In this document: positions 5,301 through 13,396 of the stretch, piece by piece | Layout of the letters: each line of letters opens with the position of its first letter | Position numbering within the stretch: position 1 is the first letter of the stretch | From: DATJXG01 sp035500455 | Lineage (GTDB): Bacteria > Acidobacteriota > Terriglobia > Terriglobales > Acidobacteriaceae | Length of the DNA stretch: 13,416 nt | Direction: 5' to 3' | Assembly (NCBI GenBank): GCA_035500455.1 | Contig: DATJXG010000338.1 | Location: forward strand, 1 to 13,416 | Notes under the pieces: generated by a model | The model's input: only the letters and a program-made list of their open reading frames with translations | Told to the model about the DNA's origin: nothing | The model's database searches: none | Translations under genes and position numbers: made by a program

Positions 5301-6809
5301 TTGAAGATACCTATGCGAGAAGAACTCACAATCATGCGGCAGTCCCAGGCGCCGCCCTCGCCCAGCCTGCGCGAGTTGCTGGCGGTGTTCTTCCGCTACC
5401 AGAGGTTGTGGATGCTGGCGTTCACTGGAGTGCTGGCAGTGGTACTGGCTTATGGGTTGCTGGGTAACCGCTATTCGGCGCACATGAGGATTCTGGTGAG
5501 GCGGGGGCGGACGGACGCGATCTTCGCCGCTACTTTGCCGCAGCCCTCCTTGCTGTCTCATGGGGAAGTGAGCGAGGAGGATGTCAACTCCGAGGTGGAG
5601 TTGCTGCGCGACGACGAAATTCTGGGCACGGTGGTGCAAAGCGCCGGCCTGGGGAAGTCCACCTGGTTCAGCGACCTGACGGGGGAAGACGAGGCCACGC
5701 GCCTGGCGCGGGCGGTGAAGCGGCTGCGCGGAAAGCTGGAAGTGGAGCCGCTGCCGCGCACGACACTGATTGCGGTGAGTTACCCGGCGTCCGATCCGGC
5801 GGAGGCGAAGCGGGTGCTGCGCTGCCTGGCGGACGCGTATCTGCAGCGCCACGCCCGGGTGCGGCGACCGCCGGGTGAATTTGACTTCTTTCAGCAGCAG
5901 GTAACGCGTTCGCGGCTGGCGCTGGAGCAGCTGCAAGGGGAACTGCTGGAGTTTTCGCGAGATGAGGGCGTGGTCTCCGCGGACTTGCAGCGCGACGCAA
6001 CCCTGCAGAAGCTGAGCGAGGCGGAGGCGAATTACAGCCAGATACAGGTCTCCAAGGCGGAAACAGAGAAGCGCATTCACAGCCTGGAGTCGCAGCTTCG
6101 TAGCTTGCCGGAGCGAACCATCACGCTGCTGCGCAGCTCGGACAATCCGCAACTGTTGCAGCAGATGAAAGGCAAACTGCTGGAGCTGCAGCTCCGGCGC
6201 ACGGAGTTGTTGACCAAGTATCAGCCGACGTACCGGCTGGTGCAGGAGGTTGATGAGGAGATTGCGGAAACCAAGGCGTCGCTGGCAAACGAGGAAAGTG
6301 CTCCGCTGCGGGATCAGACTACCGACCAGGACGCGAATCATGAATGGGCAAAGTCGGAGCTGGTGAAGGCGGAAGTGGAGAAAGCGGGGCTGGAGGCCCG
6401 AGAAATCGCGACCAGCCATCTGCTCAGCAATCTGCGGGAGTCGGCCAGCCAGCTTGGGGAGCGGGCGGTGGGGCAGGAGGCGCTGCTGCAGGACGTGAAG
6501 GCGGCGGAGGAGCAGTATCTGCTGTACGTCAGGAAGTTGGAGGAAGCGCGCATCGGAGACGCCCTGGACCGGCAGAACTTCCTTAATGTGAGCATCGTGG
6601 AGCAGCCGACGACCCCGGTGCTGCCGGTGCACTCTGCGCTGGGAATCGGGCTGATCGGGCTGGTCTCGGCGGGGACGGTGAGCACGGGAGTGATTTTTGT
6701 GGCGGACTATCTGAACCCGTCATTCCGCACGCCGGATGAGGTTCTGGCGTATCTGGGGGCGCCGGTGCTGGCGTCGCTGCCCAGCAAAAGCGGGCCGGCG
6801 GAATTGTGA
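5301..6809 (+). CDS. Wzz/GumC-like polysaccharide co-polymerase, no kinase domain
   Basis: The protein is 502 residues from the TTG. It has a first membrane helix at about 36-54, a Wzz-type periplasmic domain, a long charged helical region with coiled-coil character (about 190-415), a GNVR-like stretch with EEQYLLYVRKLEEARI before residue 425, the Pro-rich motif PTTPVLP (436-442) and a second membrane helix at about 445-468. A short cytoplasmic tail follows (SFRTPDEVLAYLGAPVLASL), the type that leads into a BY-kinase domain in fused Wzc proteins; here the protein stops. It would sit in the inner membrane, set chain length, and contact the export protein encoded 20 nt upstream. Start choice: TTG at 5301 has GAGG 5 nt upstream, while ATG codons at 5313 and 5334 have weaker sites, so 4 to 11 residues are uncertain. 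The kinase-like part is the separate next gene. Confidence 0.9.
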   Translation: MKIPMREELTIMRQSQAPPSPSLRELLAVFFRYQRLWMLAFTGVLAVVLAYGLLGNRYSAHMRILVRRGRTDAIFAATLPQPSLLSHGEVSEEDVNSEVELLRDDEILGTVVQSAGLGKSTWFSDLTGEDEATRLARAVKRLRGKLEVEPLPRTTLIAVSYPASDPAEAKRVLRCLADAYLQRHARVRRPPGEFDFFQQQVTRSRLALEQLQGELLEFSRDEGVVSADLQRDATLQKLSEAEANYSQIQVSKAETEKRIHSLESQLRSLPERTITLLRSSDNPQLLQQMKGKLLELQLRRTELLTKYQPTYRLVQEVDEEIAETKASLANEESAPLRDQTTDQDANHEWAKSELVKAEVEKAGLEAREIATSHLLSNLRESASQLGERAVGQEALLQDVKAAEEQYLLYVRKLEEARIGDALDRQNFLNVSIVEQPTTPVLPVHSALGIGLIGLVSAGTVSTGVIFVADYLNPSFRTPDEVLAYLGAPVLASLPSKSGPAEL

Positions 6810-6854
6810 GAGAACGTTGAGGAACAAGCGCGGCGTGCAGGCGCCGGGCAAATC

Positions 6855-6882
6855 GAGGGATGTGCAATGAGGGACGTGCAAT
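6855..6882 (+). repeat. 14-nt tandem duplication over a ribosome site and start
   Basis: GAGGGATGTGCAAT (6855-6868) is followed directly by GAGGGACGTGCAAT (6869-6882), with one mismatch. Each unit carries a GAGGG Shine-Dalgarno-like core and ends in AAT, which the next base turns into AATG. The second GAGGG sits 7 nt before the ATG at 6881, making that the best start of the downstream gene. The first unit creates an ATG at 6860 whose GAGGG is too close to serve. Confidence 0.6.
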
Positions 6883-7627
6883 GAGTACACGCGCGAGTTT
6901 TTTTCATGAGCCGTTCGCCGCAACGGCGGTGCGGGTCCCGGAGAGGACGGAGCCGAAGACGGCGGCCGTCCCGGGACGACCGGCCTGGGACGTGGGGCGA
7001 TTTGCAGAAGAACAGATCCGGCGGCTGGTCCGCCAGATTTTCTTTCCGGGATGGCCCAGGCCGGCGCACCACGTGGCTTTTGCCGCAGTGGACGAAAGCA
7101 CCGATGCGGGGGCGATCTGCATGACGGTGGGAGAGATTCTGAGCGTGCAGGCTCCGGGGAATATCTGCGTAGTGGAGGCAAATCCGCACGCAGACACTTT
7201 TACCGGGGCGGACGAGGTCAGCATGAGCACTCCGGACGGAGCCAGATTTGACGTTGCATCCAGCCGAACGCAGAGACTCTCCAGCCGGCTATGGCACATG
7301 CCGCACGGAGTGTTCTGCGAAGGAGGTTCTTCGCCGGATTTGCGGAAACGCCCCGGATCCTGCGGGACTGAGGCAAGCATGGGCCGGTTGCGGGCAGAGT
7401 TTGACTACACGGCGATCCACGTTCCGCCGGCGGGTCTTTACAACGACGCGGTGCTGCTTGGGCAGTTGAGCGATGGAGTGGTTCTCATCGTGGAAGCCAA
7501 CTCCACGCGCCGGGCAGCGGCGCAAAGAGCGAAGGAAATACTGCAGGCTGCGAACGTGCGTCTGCTGGGCACGGTGCTCAACGGGCGAACGTTCCCAATT
7601 CCACACGCAATCTACAACAGACTTTAG
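6881..7627 (+). CDS. Degenerate BY-kinase (CpsD/Wzc-C-like) P-loop protein
   Basis: The protein is 248 residues. The C-terminal half follows the CpsD/EpsB pattern: FDYTAIHVPPAGLYNDAVLL (174-193), LSDGVVLIVEANSTRRAA (196-213), then NVRLLGTVLNGRTFPIPHAIY (225-245). The nucleotide site is not preserved. Where Walker A should be (about 65-84) the sequence reads AAVDESTDAGAI, with no Gly-rich loop and no Lys. The Walker A' DAD is replaced by E99-A-N101, and the Walker B Asp by H180. There is no C-terminal Tyr cluster. ATP-driven autophosphorylation is therefore unlikely. In proteobacterial Wzc and firmicute CpsC/D systems this domain binds the co-polymerase tail and its phosphorylation cycle tunes polymer length. 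Here it may be a structural pseudokinase partner of the protein encoded 71 nt upstream. An ATG at 6860 would add 7 residues, but the ribosome site favours 6881. Confidence 0.75.
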   Translation: MSTRASFFHEPFAATAVRVPERTEPKTAAVPGRPAWDVGRFAEEQIRRLVRQIFFPGWPRPAHHVAFAAVDESTDAGAICMTVGEILSVQAPGNICVVEANPHADTFTGADEVSMSTPDGARFDVASSRTQRLSSRLWHMPHGVFCEGGSSPDLRKRPGSCGTEASMGRLRAEFDYTAIHVPPAGLYNDAVLLGQLSDGVVLIVEANSTRRAAAQRAKEILQAANVRLLGTVLNGRTFPIPHAIYNRL

Positions 7628-7666
7628 GGCTGCAAGATCGGCGCCCGCGCGCTGAGAGGCCGCAGT

Positions 7667-8428
7667 GTGCCGCCGGAACGACAGGTCTGGCGGGAGGGAG
7701 CACAAGTGTCTTCGCAAGCGGTTGCATCGGGTGTGTTCAAGCGATACGCACAGCGGGCAGAGGTCTTGCCGCACTGTCTGGTGCGAATCGCACAGACGGG
7801 GGAGAAGCCATGGCGAGAGCAGAGTCTACAACTCGCCTTTCCTCTGAAACGAGCGATCGACGTTCTGCTCTCAGCGGCGGGGCTGGTGGCAATCGCTCCA
7901 TTGCTGGCTGTCCTGGGGATTGTGATCAAGCTGGATTCTCCCGGGCCGGTCTTGTATTGCGCGCCGCGCGCCGGAAGGAGAGGCCGCACGTTTCTCTGCT
8001 ACAAGCTGCGCACCATGACCGCCGACGCCGACCAGTTCAAGGAGCAGCTGCGGCTGCGAAACGAACGGCGGGGGCCGTTTTTCAAAGTTGCGAGCGATCC
8101 CCGCATTACCCGCGTGGGGCGACTGCTGCGCCGCTACAGCCTGGATGAACTGCCGCAGCTTTGGAATGTGCTCAGGGGCGAGATGAGCCTGGTGGGGCCA
8201 AGACCGCATCCGCTCGACGATTTCGAGCGCTACCAGCCGGAAGACATGCGCAGGCTGGAAGTCACGCCGGGGCTGACCGGGCTGTGGCAGGTGACGGCGC
8301 GCGGCGATCCGTCATTCGTGCGCAACGTGGAGCTTGATCTGGAATACATCGAGCATTGGAGCCTGGGGCTGGATTTGCGGATCTTGTGGCGGACGATTCC
8401 GGCGGTTCTGCAGGGGACGGGTGTCTAG
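7667..8428 (+). CDS. Polyprenyl-phosphate hexose-1-phosphate transferase (sugar transferase)
   Basis: The 253-residue protein has the Bac_transf (PF02397-type) domain from about residue 58 to the end. FPLKRAIDVLLSAAGLVAIA leads into one membrane or re-entrant helix (about 64-88), then LDSPGPVLY (89-97), CYKLRTMTADAD (111-122), SLDELPQLWNVLRGEMSLVGPRPH (158-181, with the D160-E161 pair) and TPGLTGLWQVTARGD (200-214). It transfers a hexose-1-phosphate from a UDP-sugar to undecaprenyl phosphate and so starts the repeat unit. It has the short, single-domain form without the N-terminal multi-helix region of WbaP. Two starts are plausible: GTG 7667 with GAGAGG 7 nt upstream, and GTG 7706 (residue 14) with a strong GGGAGGGAG 5 nt upstream; the domain is complete either way. 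It lies 3 nt before the next gene. Confidence 0.92.
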   Translation: MPPERQVWREGAQVSSQAVASGVFKRYAQRAEVLPHCLVRIAQTGEKPWREQSLQLAFPLKRAIDVLLSAAGLVAIAPLLAVLGIVIKLDSPGPVLYCAPRAGRRGRTFLCYKLRTMTADADQFKEQLRLRNERRGPFFKVASDPRITRVGRLLRRYSLDELPQLWNVLRGEMSLVGPRPHPLDDFERYQPEDMRRLEVTPGLTGLWQVTARGDPSFVRNVELDLEYIEHWSLGLDLRILWRTIPAVLQGTGV

Positions 8429-8431
8429 ATT

Positions 8432-9760
8432 ATGGAGCTGACGGGACAGTTATCGGCGGGCGGTTTCAACGGGGGCGCCGGCTTAGGAATCCCCCTGGCA
8501 CCCTTTCGGCTTCTGCAGAGGGCGATGACAGCGGCGCCACTGGCCTTCATGGCGACACTGGGCGTGATGCTGTTTCGGCCGCCGGACCTGGAGTTTTATC
8601 ACCTGGATCGGGTTGCATTTGGAGCATTGCTGTTGCTGGTGGCACTGCGGGCGCTGGCGTTGCGGCAGCCGCTGTGGTTTGTGCGGCCGGTCACGTGGCC
8701 GATGTTCGGGTTGTTTGTGCTGTCACTCATGGGGGTGCTCGCCGAGCCCTACGTTCCGGAGCAGTGGAGCGTGTTCGCGGCGAAGTGGGTGGTGCCGTTC
8801 GCGCTTTACCACGTGGCCGAGATGGTGTTCCAAGACGACGCGTCACTGCGGCAGTTCGAGACGTTCTGCCTGATCGTGCTGGGATACTTGTGTGTGATCG
8901 CGGTCGCGTTTCTGGCGGGAGCCAGGCCGCTTATCTTTCCTCGCTACATTCTCGATCCCAGCCTGGGCATTCACGCCGACCGGGCGCGCGGGCCGTTTCT
9001 ACAGGCTGTGGCGAACGGAGTGACACTGATCATGCTGGGATTGGTGGCGCTCAACGCCTACCGGCGCGGGCGGTTGCGGGGCGTGGCAGCGGTGTTCTTT
9101 CTGATCGCGCTGCCCCTGGCGGTGCTGGCTACGAAGACGCGGGCGGTGTGGCTCTCGTTTGCCGGAGCAGTGGCGTTCCTGTTTCTTTCTTCGGGGAACT
9201 TGCGAGTGCGGCGCGCGTGCCTGCGGGTGGCGGCCCTGGGGATGGTTGGGCTGCTTGGGGCAGTGAGTTTTCAAGGTTCACGCGAGGCGCTTCTGGAACG
9301 GGCCGAGGAGCGGAGCCCGGTGGACTTTCGCATCTCGCTTTACCGGGCAGGCTGGAACATGTTTCTGGAGAGGCCGTTCCTGGGATGGGGCACCCACAGC
9401 ATGGAGGCGGAGCTGGCTCGGAGGATGGACGATTTCCGGCAGGAGTCGTTCGTGTTTCACAACAGCTATCTGGAAGTTGTGGTGGAGCATGGACTGATGG
9501 GGCTAGCTCTTTACATGTGGGTGTTGTTCGACCTGTTTCGCGCGGGGCGGGTGGCCCACGTGGGCCGCGTGCAGGCTCTCCGGCTGGGGTTCATCGATAT
9601 ACATTTTCGCGCGCTGTGGCCGGTGCTGGTGGCGGTGTACGCGGTGAACGCGTGTTTCGTCGTCATGAATTACCAGTTCGTGAACGGATTGCTGTTTGCG
9701 GTGGCGGGAATGCTTTCGGCGTGGAGCCGGATGGCGGCGGGGGAAAGACAGGCATGTTGA
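8432..9760 (+). CDS. O-antigen ligase/Wzy-type membrane protein
   Basis: The 442-residue protein has about ten hydrophobic segments, and its only large soluble part is a loop at about 280-345 before the final helices. That is the usual layout of the O-antigen ligase / Wzy polymerase (PF04932-type) family. Motifs seen are ATKTRAVWLSF (233-243, the usual Arg after a helix), ERPFLGWGTHSM (313-324) and FHNSYLEVVVEHGLMGL (342-358), with H343 and H353 as likely functional residues. In a Wzy-dependent exopolysaccharide operon the likely role is polymerising lipid-linked repeat units on the periplasmic face, but sequence alone cannot separate polymerase from ligase. The ATG follows the upstream stop by 3 nt. 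The end overlaps the next start by 7 nt, which suggests coupled translation. A long second frame is also open across this gene and is a composition artefact. Confidence 0.9.
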   Translation: MELTGQLSAGGFNGGAGLGIPLAPFRLLQRAMTAAPLAFMATLGVMLFRPPDLEFYHLDRVAFGALLLLVALRALALRQPLWFVRPVTWPMFGLFVLSLMGVLAEPYVPEQWSVFAAKWVVPFALYHVAEMVFQDDASLRQFETFCLIVLGYLCVIAVAFLAGARPLIFPRYILDPSLGIHADRARGPFLQAVANGVTLIMLGLVALNAYRRGRLRGVAAVFFLIALPLAVLATKTRAVWLSFAGAVAFLFLSSGNLRVRRACLRVAALGMVGLLGAVSFQGSREALLERAEERSPVDFRISLYRAGWNMFLERPFLGWGTHSMEAELARRMDDFRQESFVFHNSYLEVVVEHGLMGLALYMWVLFDLFRAGRVAHVGRVQALRLGFIDIHFRALWPVLVAVYAVNACFVVMNYQFVNGLLFAVAGMLSAWSRMAAGERQAC

Positions 9761-10995
9761 CCGTGGCCTATATCGCCAATCAGTTTCCTTCCCCTATGGA
9801 ACCTTACGTTTGGCAGGAGATCGGGGAGTTGCGCCGCCGGGGGACGCGGGTGATCGCCAGCAGCGTCCGGAAGGCGGACGCAGGGCTGGACGAGGAGTTG
9901 CAGCGATGGGAGGGGGAGACTTTCTATCTGCAGCCGTTCAGCACGTTGCTGCTGCCGCGGGCGGCGTGGACCTGCCTGCGGAAGCCGTACTTGCTGGCCA
10001 ATCTGTCGCTGCGCGACTGGGAATCGGAGCCGCCGGGACGAAGGCTGCGGGCGCTGGTTCACACCTGGCTGGGAGCGCATTATGCGCTGATGCTTGAGGG
10101 CCGCGGGGTGCGGCATATTCATGCGCACCATGGATATTCCGCGGCGTGGATTGCCATGACAGCGGCCAGGCTGCTGGGCGTGAGCTTCAGCATGACGCTG
10201 CATGGCTCGGACTTGCTGCTGCACCATGCGTTTCTGGGGACGAAGCTGGCGCGTTGCAAGTTCTGCCTTACAGTTTCGGAGTTCAACCGCCGCCACCTCA
10301 TCGAACACTACCCGGGAATCAACGCGGGAAAGATTTTTGTGAGCCGCCTGGGAGTTGACGCTGTGGCTCCCGATTTGGATTCCGAAATGAAGTCCGCCGC
10401 GTCGCCTCTGCTGATGCTCGCGGTGGGGCGGCTGCATGCGGTGAAGGACCATGCTTTCTTGATCCGCGGCTGCGGCGAATTGAAACGGCGCGGGCTCCGC
10501 TTCGCCTGCCTGATCGCGGGCGAGGGCCCGGAGCGCGCCGCACTTAGCAGGCTCATACACGACCTGGGATTGCGGGAGGAAGTTCGACTTCTTGGGCATC
10601 TTTCGCGCCAGCGGCTGGAGGCGCATTACGCAATGTGCGACCTGGTGGTGCTCACCAGCCGGAGCGAAGGGCTGCCACTGGTGCTGATGGAAGCCATGGC
10701 ACACAGCAGAACGGTGCTGGCTCCGGGCATTACGGGGATTCCTGAACTGATCACGGACGGAAAGACTGGGTTTGTCTATCAGCCGGGATCGATCTCCAGC
10801 TTCGCGGCGTGCGTGGAGCGGATCGCAGGATTGCAGGCGCTGCTGGCGCCTTTGCGCCAGGCTGCGCGCCGCCACGTGTTCGAACACTTCAACCGGGAAA
10901 GGAATCTGGCGGAGTTCGCCGAACTCTTTCTCACGCAGGCATCGGCTTTGGAGGAGACCGTTCCCCATGAGGATTCTGTACTGCAACAAATTTAA
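9754..10995 (+). CDS. Family 4 glycosyltransferase
   Basis: The 413-residue protein is a complete GT-B, GT4-type retaining glycosyltransferase. The N-terminal half starts LTVAYIANQFPSPMEPYVW and has HIHAHHGYSAAWIAM (121-135) and SMTLHGSDLL (146-155). The C-terminal nucleotide-sugar half has LAVGRLHAVKDHAFLI (222-237), LIAGEGPER (253-261) and the E305-x7-E313 motif in SEGLPLVLMEAMA, followed by GITGIPELITDGKTGF. It should add one sugar to the lipid-linked repeat unit at the inner-membrane cytosolic face. Donor and acceptor cannot be read from the sequence. The frame is open far upstream, but the true start is the ATG at 9754: family similarity begins there, and it overlaps the preceding stop by 7 nt. 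The 3' end overlaps the next gene by 29 nt. Confidence 0.92.
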   Translation: MLTVAYIANQFPSPMEPYVWQEIGELRRRGTRVIASSVRKADAGLDEELQRWEGETFYLQPFSTLLLPRAAWTCLRKPYLLANLSLRDWESEPPGRRLRALVHTWLGAHYALMLEGRGVRHIHAHHGYSAAWIAMTAARLLGVSFSMTLHGSDLLLHHAFLGTKLARCKFCLTVSEFNRRHLIEHYPGINAGKIFVSRLGVDAVAPDLDSEMKSAASPLLMLAVGRLHAVKDHAFLIRGCGELKRRGLRFACLIAGEGPERAALSRLIHDLGLREEVRLLGHLSRQRLEAHYAMCDLVVLTSRSEGLPLVLMEAMAHSRTVLAPGITGIPELITDGKTGFVYQPGSISSFAACVERIAGLQALLAPLRQAARRHVFEHFNRERNLAEFAELFLTQASALEETVPHEDSVLQQI

Positions 10996-13396
10996 CGTTC
11001 CCTTCGGCGGGACGGAGGTCCACCTGTTCGAACTGATGGAACTGATGCGCTCCCAGGGACACGAAGTGGCGCTTTTCTCGACCGCGAGTCCGGCGGCGGC
11101 GCCAACGCGGTTTGACCGGCACCTGATGCCACCCTTGGAACTGGATGCCCGCACCATGGGTCCATTGCGGCGGTTGCAGACGGCGGGGCGAGTGATCTAT
11201 TCGTTCGAAGCGCGGCGCCGGCTGCGGGGAATGATTGCCGAGTTCCAGCCCGAGGTAGCGCATGTGCGGGGGATTTATCACCACTTGTCGCCGTCGATTC
11301 TTTGGGAGCTGAAATCGCGGAACGTTCCCGTGCTCTATCACCTGAACGATTTCAAGCTGCTTTGCCCCGCCTACAACCTGATTTCTCACGGCAAGGTTTG
11401 TGAGCGCTGCCGCGACGGGCGATTCTGGAAGGTTGTGGTAGAAGGTTGCCATGACGGTCCCGCGGGTTCGGCGGTGGTGCTGGCGGCCGAGGCCTATCTT
11501 CATCGTTGGCTGCGCACCTATGAAAAATGCGTGGATCTGTTTCTTGCGCCCAGCCAGTTCGTGCGCGACAAGCTGGTGGAATACGGATGGCAAGCGGAGA
11601 AGATCGAAGTGCTTCCCCATTTTCAGAACCTGGCGGGAGAATCCGCAGGGGCTGCGGGCGCAGACGCGCCTGTTCTGTATTTCGGCCGATTGTCACCGGA
11701 GAAGGGAGTCGCGGACCTGCTGCGGGCGATGACACTGGCGCCCCCGGTGCGGCTGCAGATCGCGGGCGACGGTCCAGAGCGTGAGGAGTTGGAGATCTTG
11801 ACGCGGCGGCTGAGCCTGGAGAATGTGCAATTCGTCGGGCACAAGCGGGGGGAGGAACTAGAGGAGTTGATCGCGTCCTGCCGCTTCACCGTGTTTCCTT
11901 CGCGGGCTTACGAGACGCTTGGCAAGAGCATGCTCGAGTCCTATGCGGCGGGGAAGGCGGTGATCGCTTCGGACCTCGGTTCGCGGCGCGAGTTCGTGCA
12001 GGAAAACAAGACCGGCCTGCTGTTTCCGGCAGGCAATGTGGTCCAGCTTGCCAAAGCGATTGCCACGCTGGTGGAGCGGCCGGAACGCGCCGCAGAAATG
12101 GGCGATGCCGGCCGCGCGCTGGCTCGGGCACAGCATTCGCCCTTCCCGTATTACGCCCGCCTGATGCATCACTACGAACAACTGGCCTCCAGGAGCCGCA
12201 AACCGGCGTTGACGAAGGTGGCGGCGGCCGGCAAGCCCAAGTTGCGCATCGCGTTCATTGGAGGGCGAGGAGTGATCTCGGGCTACAGCGGCATTGAAAC
12301 CTACTACGAGGAGGCAGGGAAGCGGCTGGCCGCCATGGGGCATGAAGTCACCGTGTACTGCCGCAGCTACTTCACGCCCGCGGTCAGAGTGCACCAGGGG
12401 ATGAGGCTGGTGCGGTTGCCGACTCTCCGCAGCAAACATCTGGAAACCGCGGTTCACACCCTGCTCAGCAGCCTGCACGTGATGTTTCGCGGATGTGACG
12501 TCGTGCACTACCAGACGCTGGGGCCGGCATTGTTTTCGTTTCTTCCCAGGCTCACAGGCAAGAAGACGGTGGTCACGGTGCAGGGGCTGGACTGGCGGCG
12601 GCGCAAGTGGGGCAAGGTGGCCCGGGCAGCGCTGCGGCTGGGCGAGTGGGCGTCCGCGCGCTTGCCGAATGAGACTGTGGTGGTTTCGGAAACGCTGCGC
12701 GACTACTACCACAGCCGGTACGGGATTGAGCCTGCGCAGGTGCCGAATGGGGCCGCGCTGCGCGGGGCACGGGATCCGCTGCGGGTTTTTCAGTGGGGGC
12801 TGGAGCCGGGAAAATACATTCTTTACCTGGGGCGGTTTTCGCCGGAGAAGAATTGCCGGTTGCTGGTGGAGTGTTTTGAAAAGATTTCCACTGACGTGAA
12901 GCTGGTGCTGGCCGGGGGCGGGGACGCGCGCGACCCCTACGCAGAGATGGTTCGCCGCTGCCAAAACAACAGGGTTCGGATCCTGGACTGGGTATCGGGG
13001 GCTGATCTGGATGAACTGGTGGCCAACGCGATACTCTTTGTTCTGCCTTCGGAAGTGGAAGGCCTGTCGCTCGCCCTGCTCGACGCTATGGGAGCGGGCG
13101 TCTGCCCGCTGACCAGCGATATTCCGGATAATTGCGAAGTCCTGGGGGATGCCGGCTTCACCTTCCGCCGGGGCGACGCACAAGACCTGGAGCGCATGCT
13201 GCGGCTCCTGATGTTCGACAGCGGGATGCGCCGCGTGGCCGGCCAACTCTCTCAGCGGAGGGTCAGAGAGCACTACCTGTGGAACCGGGTCGCGGCGCAG
13301 ATTGAGGCGGTTTACTACGGAGTTATGCCGGGCCGGGGTCGCGCGGAGGAACCCGATGCGGAGGCAAGCCTGAGACGGGATCGGGAGGCGGCTTAG
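10967..13396 (+). CDS. Tandem GT4-GT4 fusion glycosyltransferase
   Basis: The 809-residue protein contains two complete GT-B glycosyltransferases. Domain 1 (about 1-405) has GGTEVHLFELMELM (14-27), a four-Cys insert (C133, C145, C148, C161) of the kind seen in some GT4 enzymes, LYFGRLSPEKG (237-247), IAGDGPE and E316-x7-E324. A Lys/Ala/Pro-rich linker spans about 408-425. Domain 2 (about 426-790) begins LRIAFIGGRGVISGYSGIET and has HEVTVYCRS (459-467), like the DUF1972/Cps2T rhamnosyltransferase type. It has LYLGRFSPEKN (619-629) and E698-x7-D706, with Asp in place of the second Glu. The protein could add two successive sugars in one polypeptide. The start is the ATG at 10967, 29 nt inside the preceding gene, with GGAGGAG 10 nt upstream. 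The basic, charged C-terminal tail (about 788-809) matches no domain. The frame runs through both halves without a stop, so this is a true fusion in this sequence. Confidence 0.9.
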   Translation: MRILYCNKFNVPFGGTEVHLFELMELMRSQGHEVALFSTASPAAAPTRFDRHLMPPLELDARTMGPLRRLQTAGRVIYSFEARRRLRGMIAEFQPEVAHVRGIYHHLSPSILWELKSRNVPVLYHLNDFKLLCPAYNLISHGKVCERCRDGRFWKVVVEGCHDGPAGSAVVLAAEAYLHRWLRTYEKCVDLFLAPSQFVRDKLVEYGWQAEKIEVLPHFQNLAGESAGAAGADAPVLYFGRLSPEKGVADLLRAMTLAPPVRLQIAGDGPEREELEILTRRLSLENVQFVGHKRGEELEELIASCRFTVFPSRAYETLGKSMLESYAAGKAVIASDLGSRREFVQENKTGLLFPAGNVVQLAKAIATLVERPERAAEMGDAGRALARAQHSPFPYYARLMHHYEQLASRSRKPALTKVAAAGKPKLRIAFIGGRGVISGYSGIETYYEEAGKRLAAMGHEVTVYCRSYFTPAVRVHQGMRLVRLPTLRSKHLETAVHTLLSSLHVMFRGCDVVHYQTLGPALFSFLPRLTGKKTVVTVQGLDWRRRKWGKVARAALRLGEWASARLPNETVVVSETLRDYYHSRYGIEPAQVPNGAALRGARDPLRVFQWGLEPGKYILYLGRFSPEKNCRLLVECFEKISTDVKLVLAGGGDARDPYAEMVRRCQNNRVRILDWVSGADLDELVANAILFVLPSEVEGLSLALLDAMGAGVCPLTSDIPDNCEVLGDAGFTFRRGDAQDLERMLRLLMFDSGMRRVAGQLSQRRVREHYLWNRVAAQIEAVYYGVMPGRGRAEEPDAEASLRRDREAA

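Noticed and set aside
4893..6632. A 579-codon minus-strand open frame opposite the export and co-polymerase genes
   Set aside because: It is rich in Gln, Arg, His and Leu, as expected for the antisense of a GC-biased coding strand. It spans two real genes and has no recognisable domain.
8356..9753. A long plus-strand frame (about 466 codons) open across the whole Wzy-like gene and continuous with the following glycosyltransferase
   Set aside because: Its translation is a Gly/Ala/Arg-rich string without domains, while the other frame gives a clear multi-helix membrane protein with family motifs. In GC-rich DNA with biased third positions such frames stay open by chance. The glycosyltransferase starts at 9754.
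10772..10966. Upstream extension of the GT4 fusion protein by 65 codons
   Set aside because: It overlaps the C-terminus of the previous glycosyltransferase, reads as a basic Ser/Arg-rich stretch, and family similarity begins exactly at the ATG at 10967.
9670..11157. A 495-codon minus-strand open frame opposite the glycosyltransferases
   Set aside because: It has the same antisense composition, no motifs, and crosses three real gene boundaries.
11858..13273. A 471-codon minus-strand open frame opposite the GT4 fusion
   Set aside because: It is the antisense shadow of a strongly supported coding region, with no domain signal.
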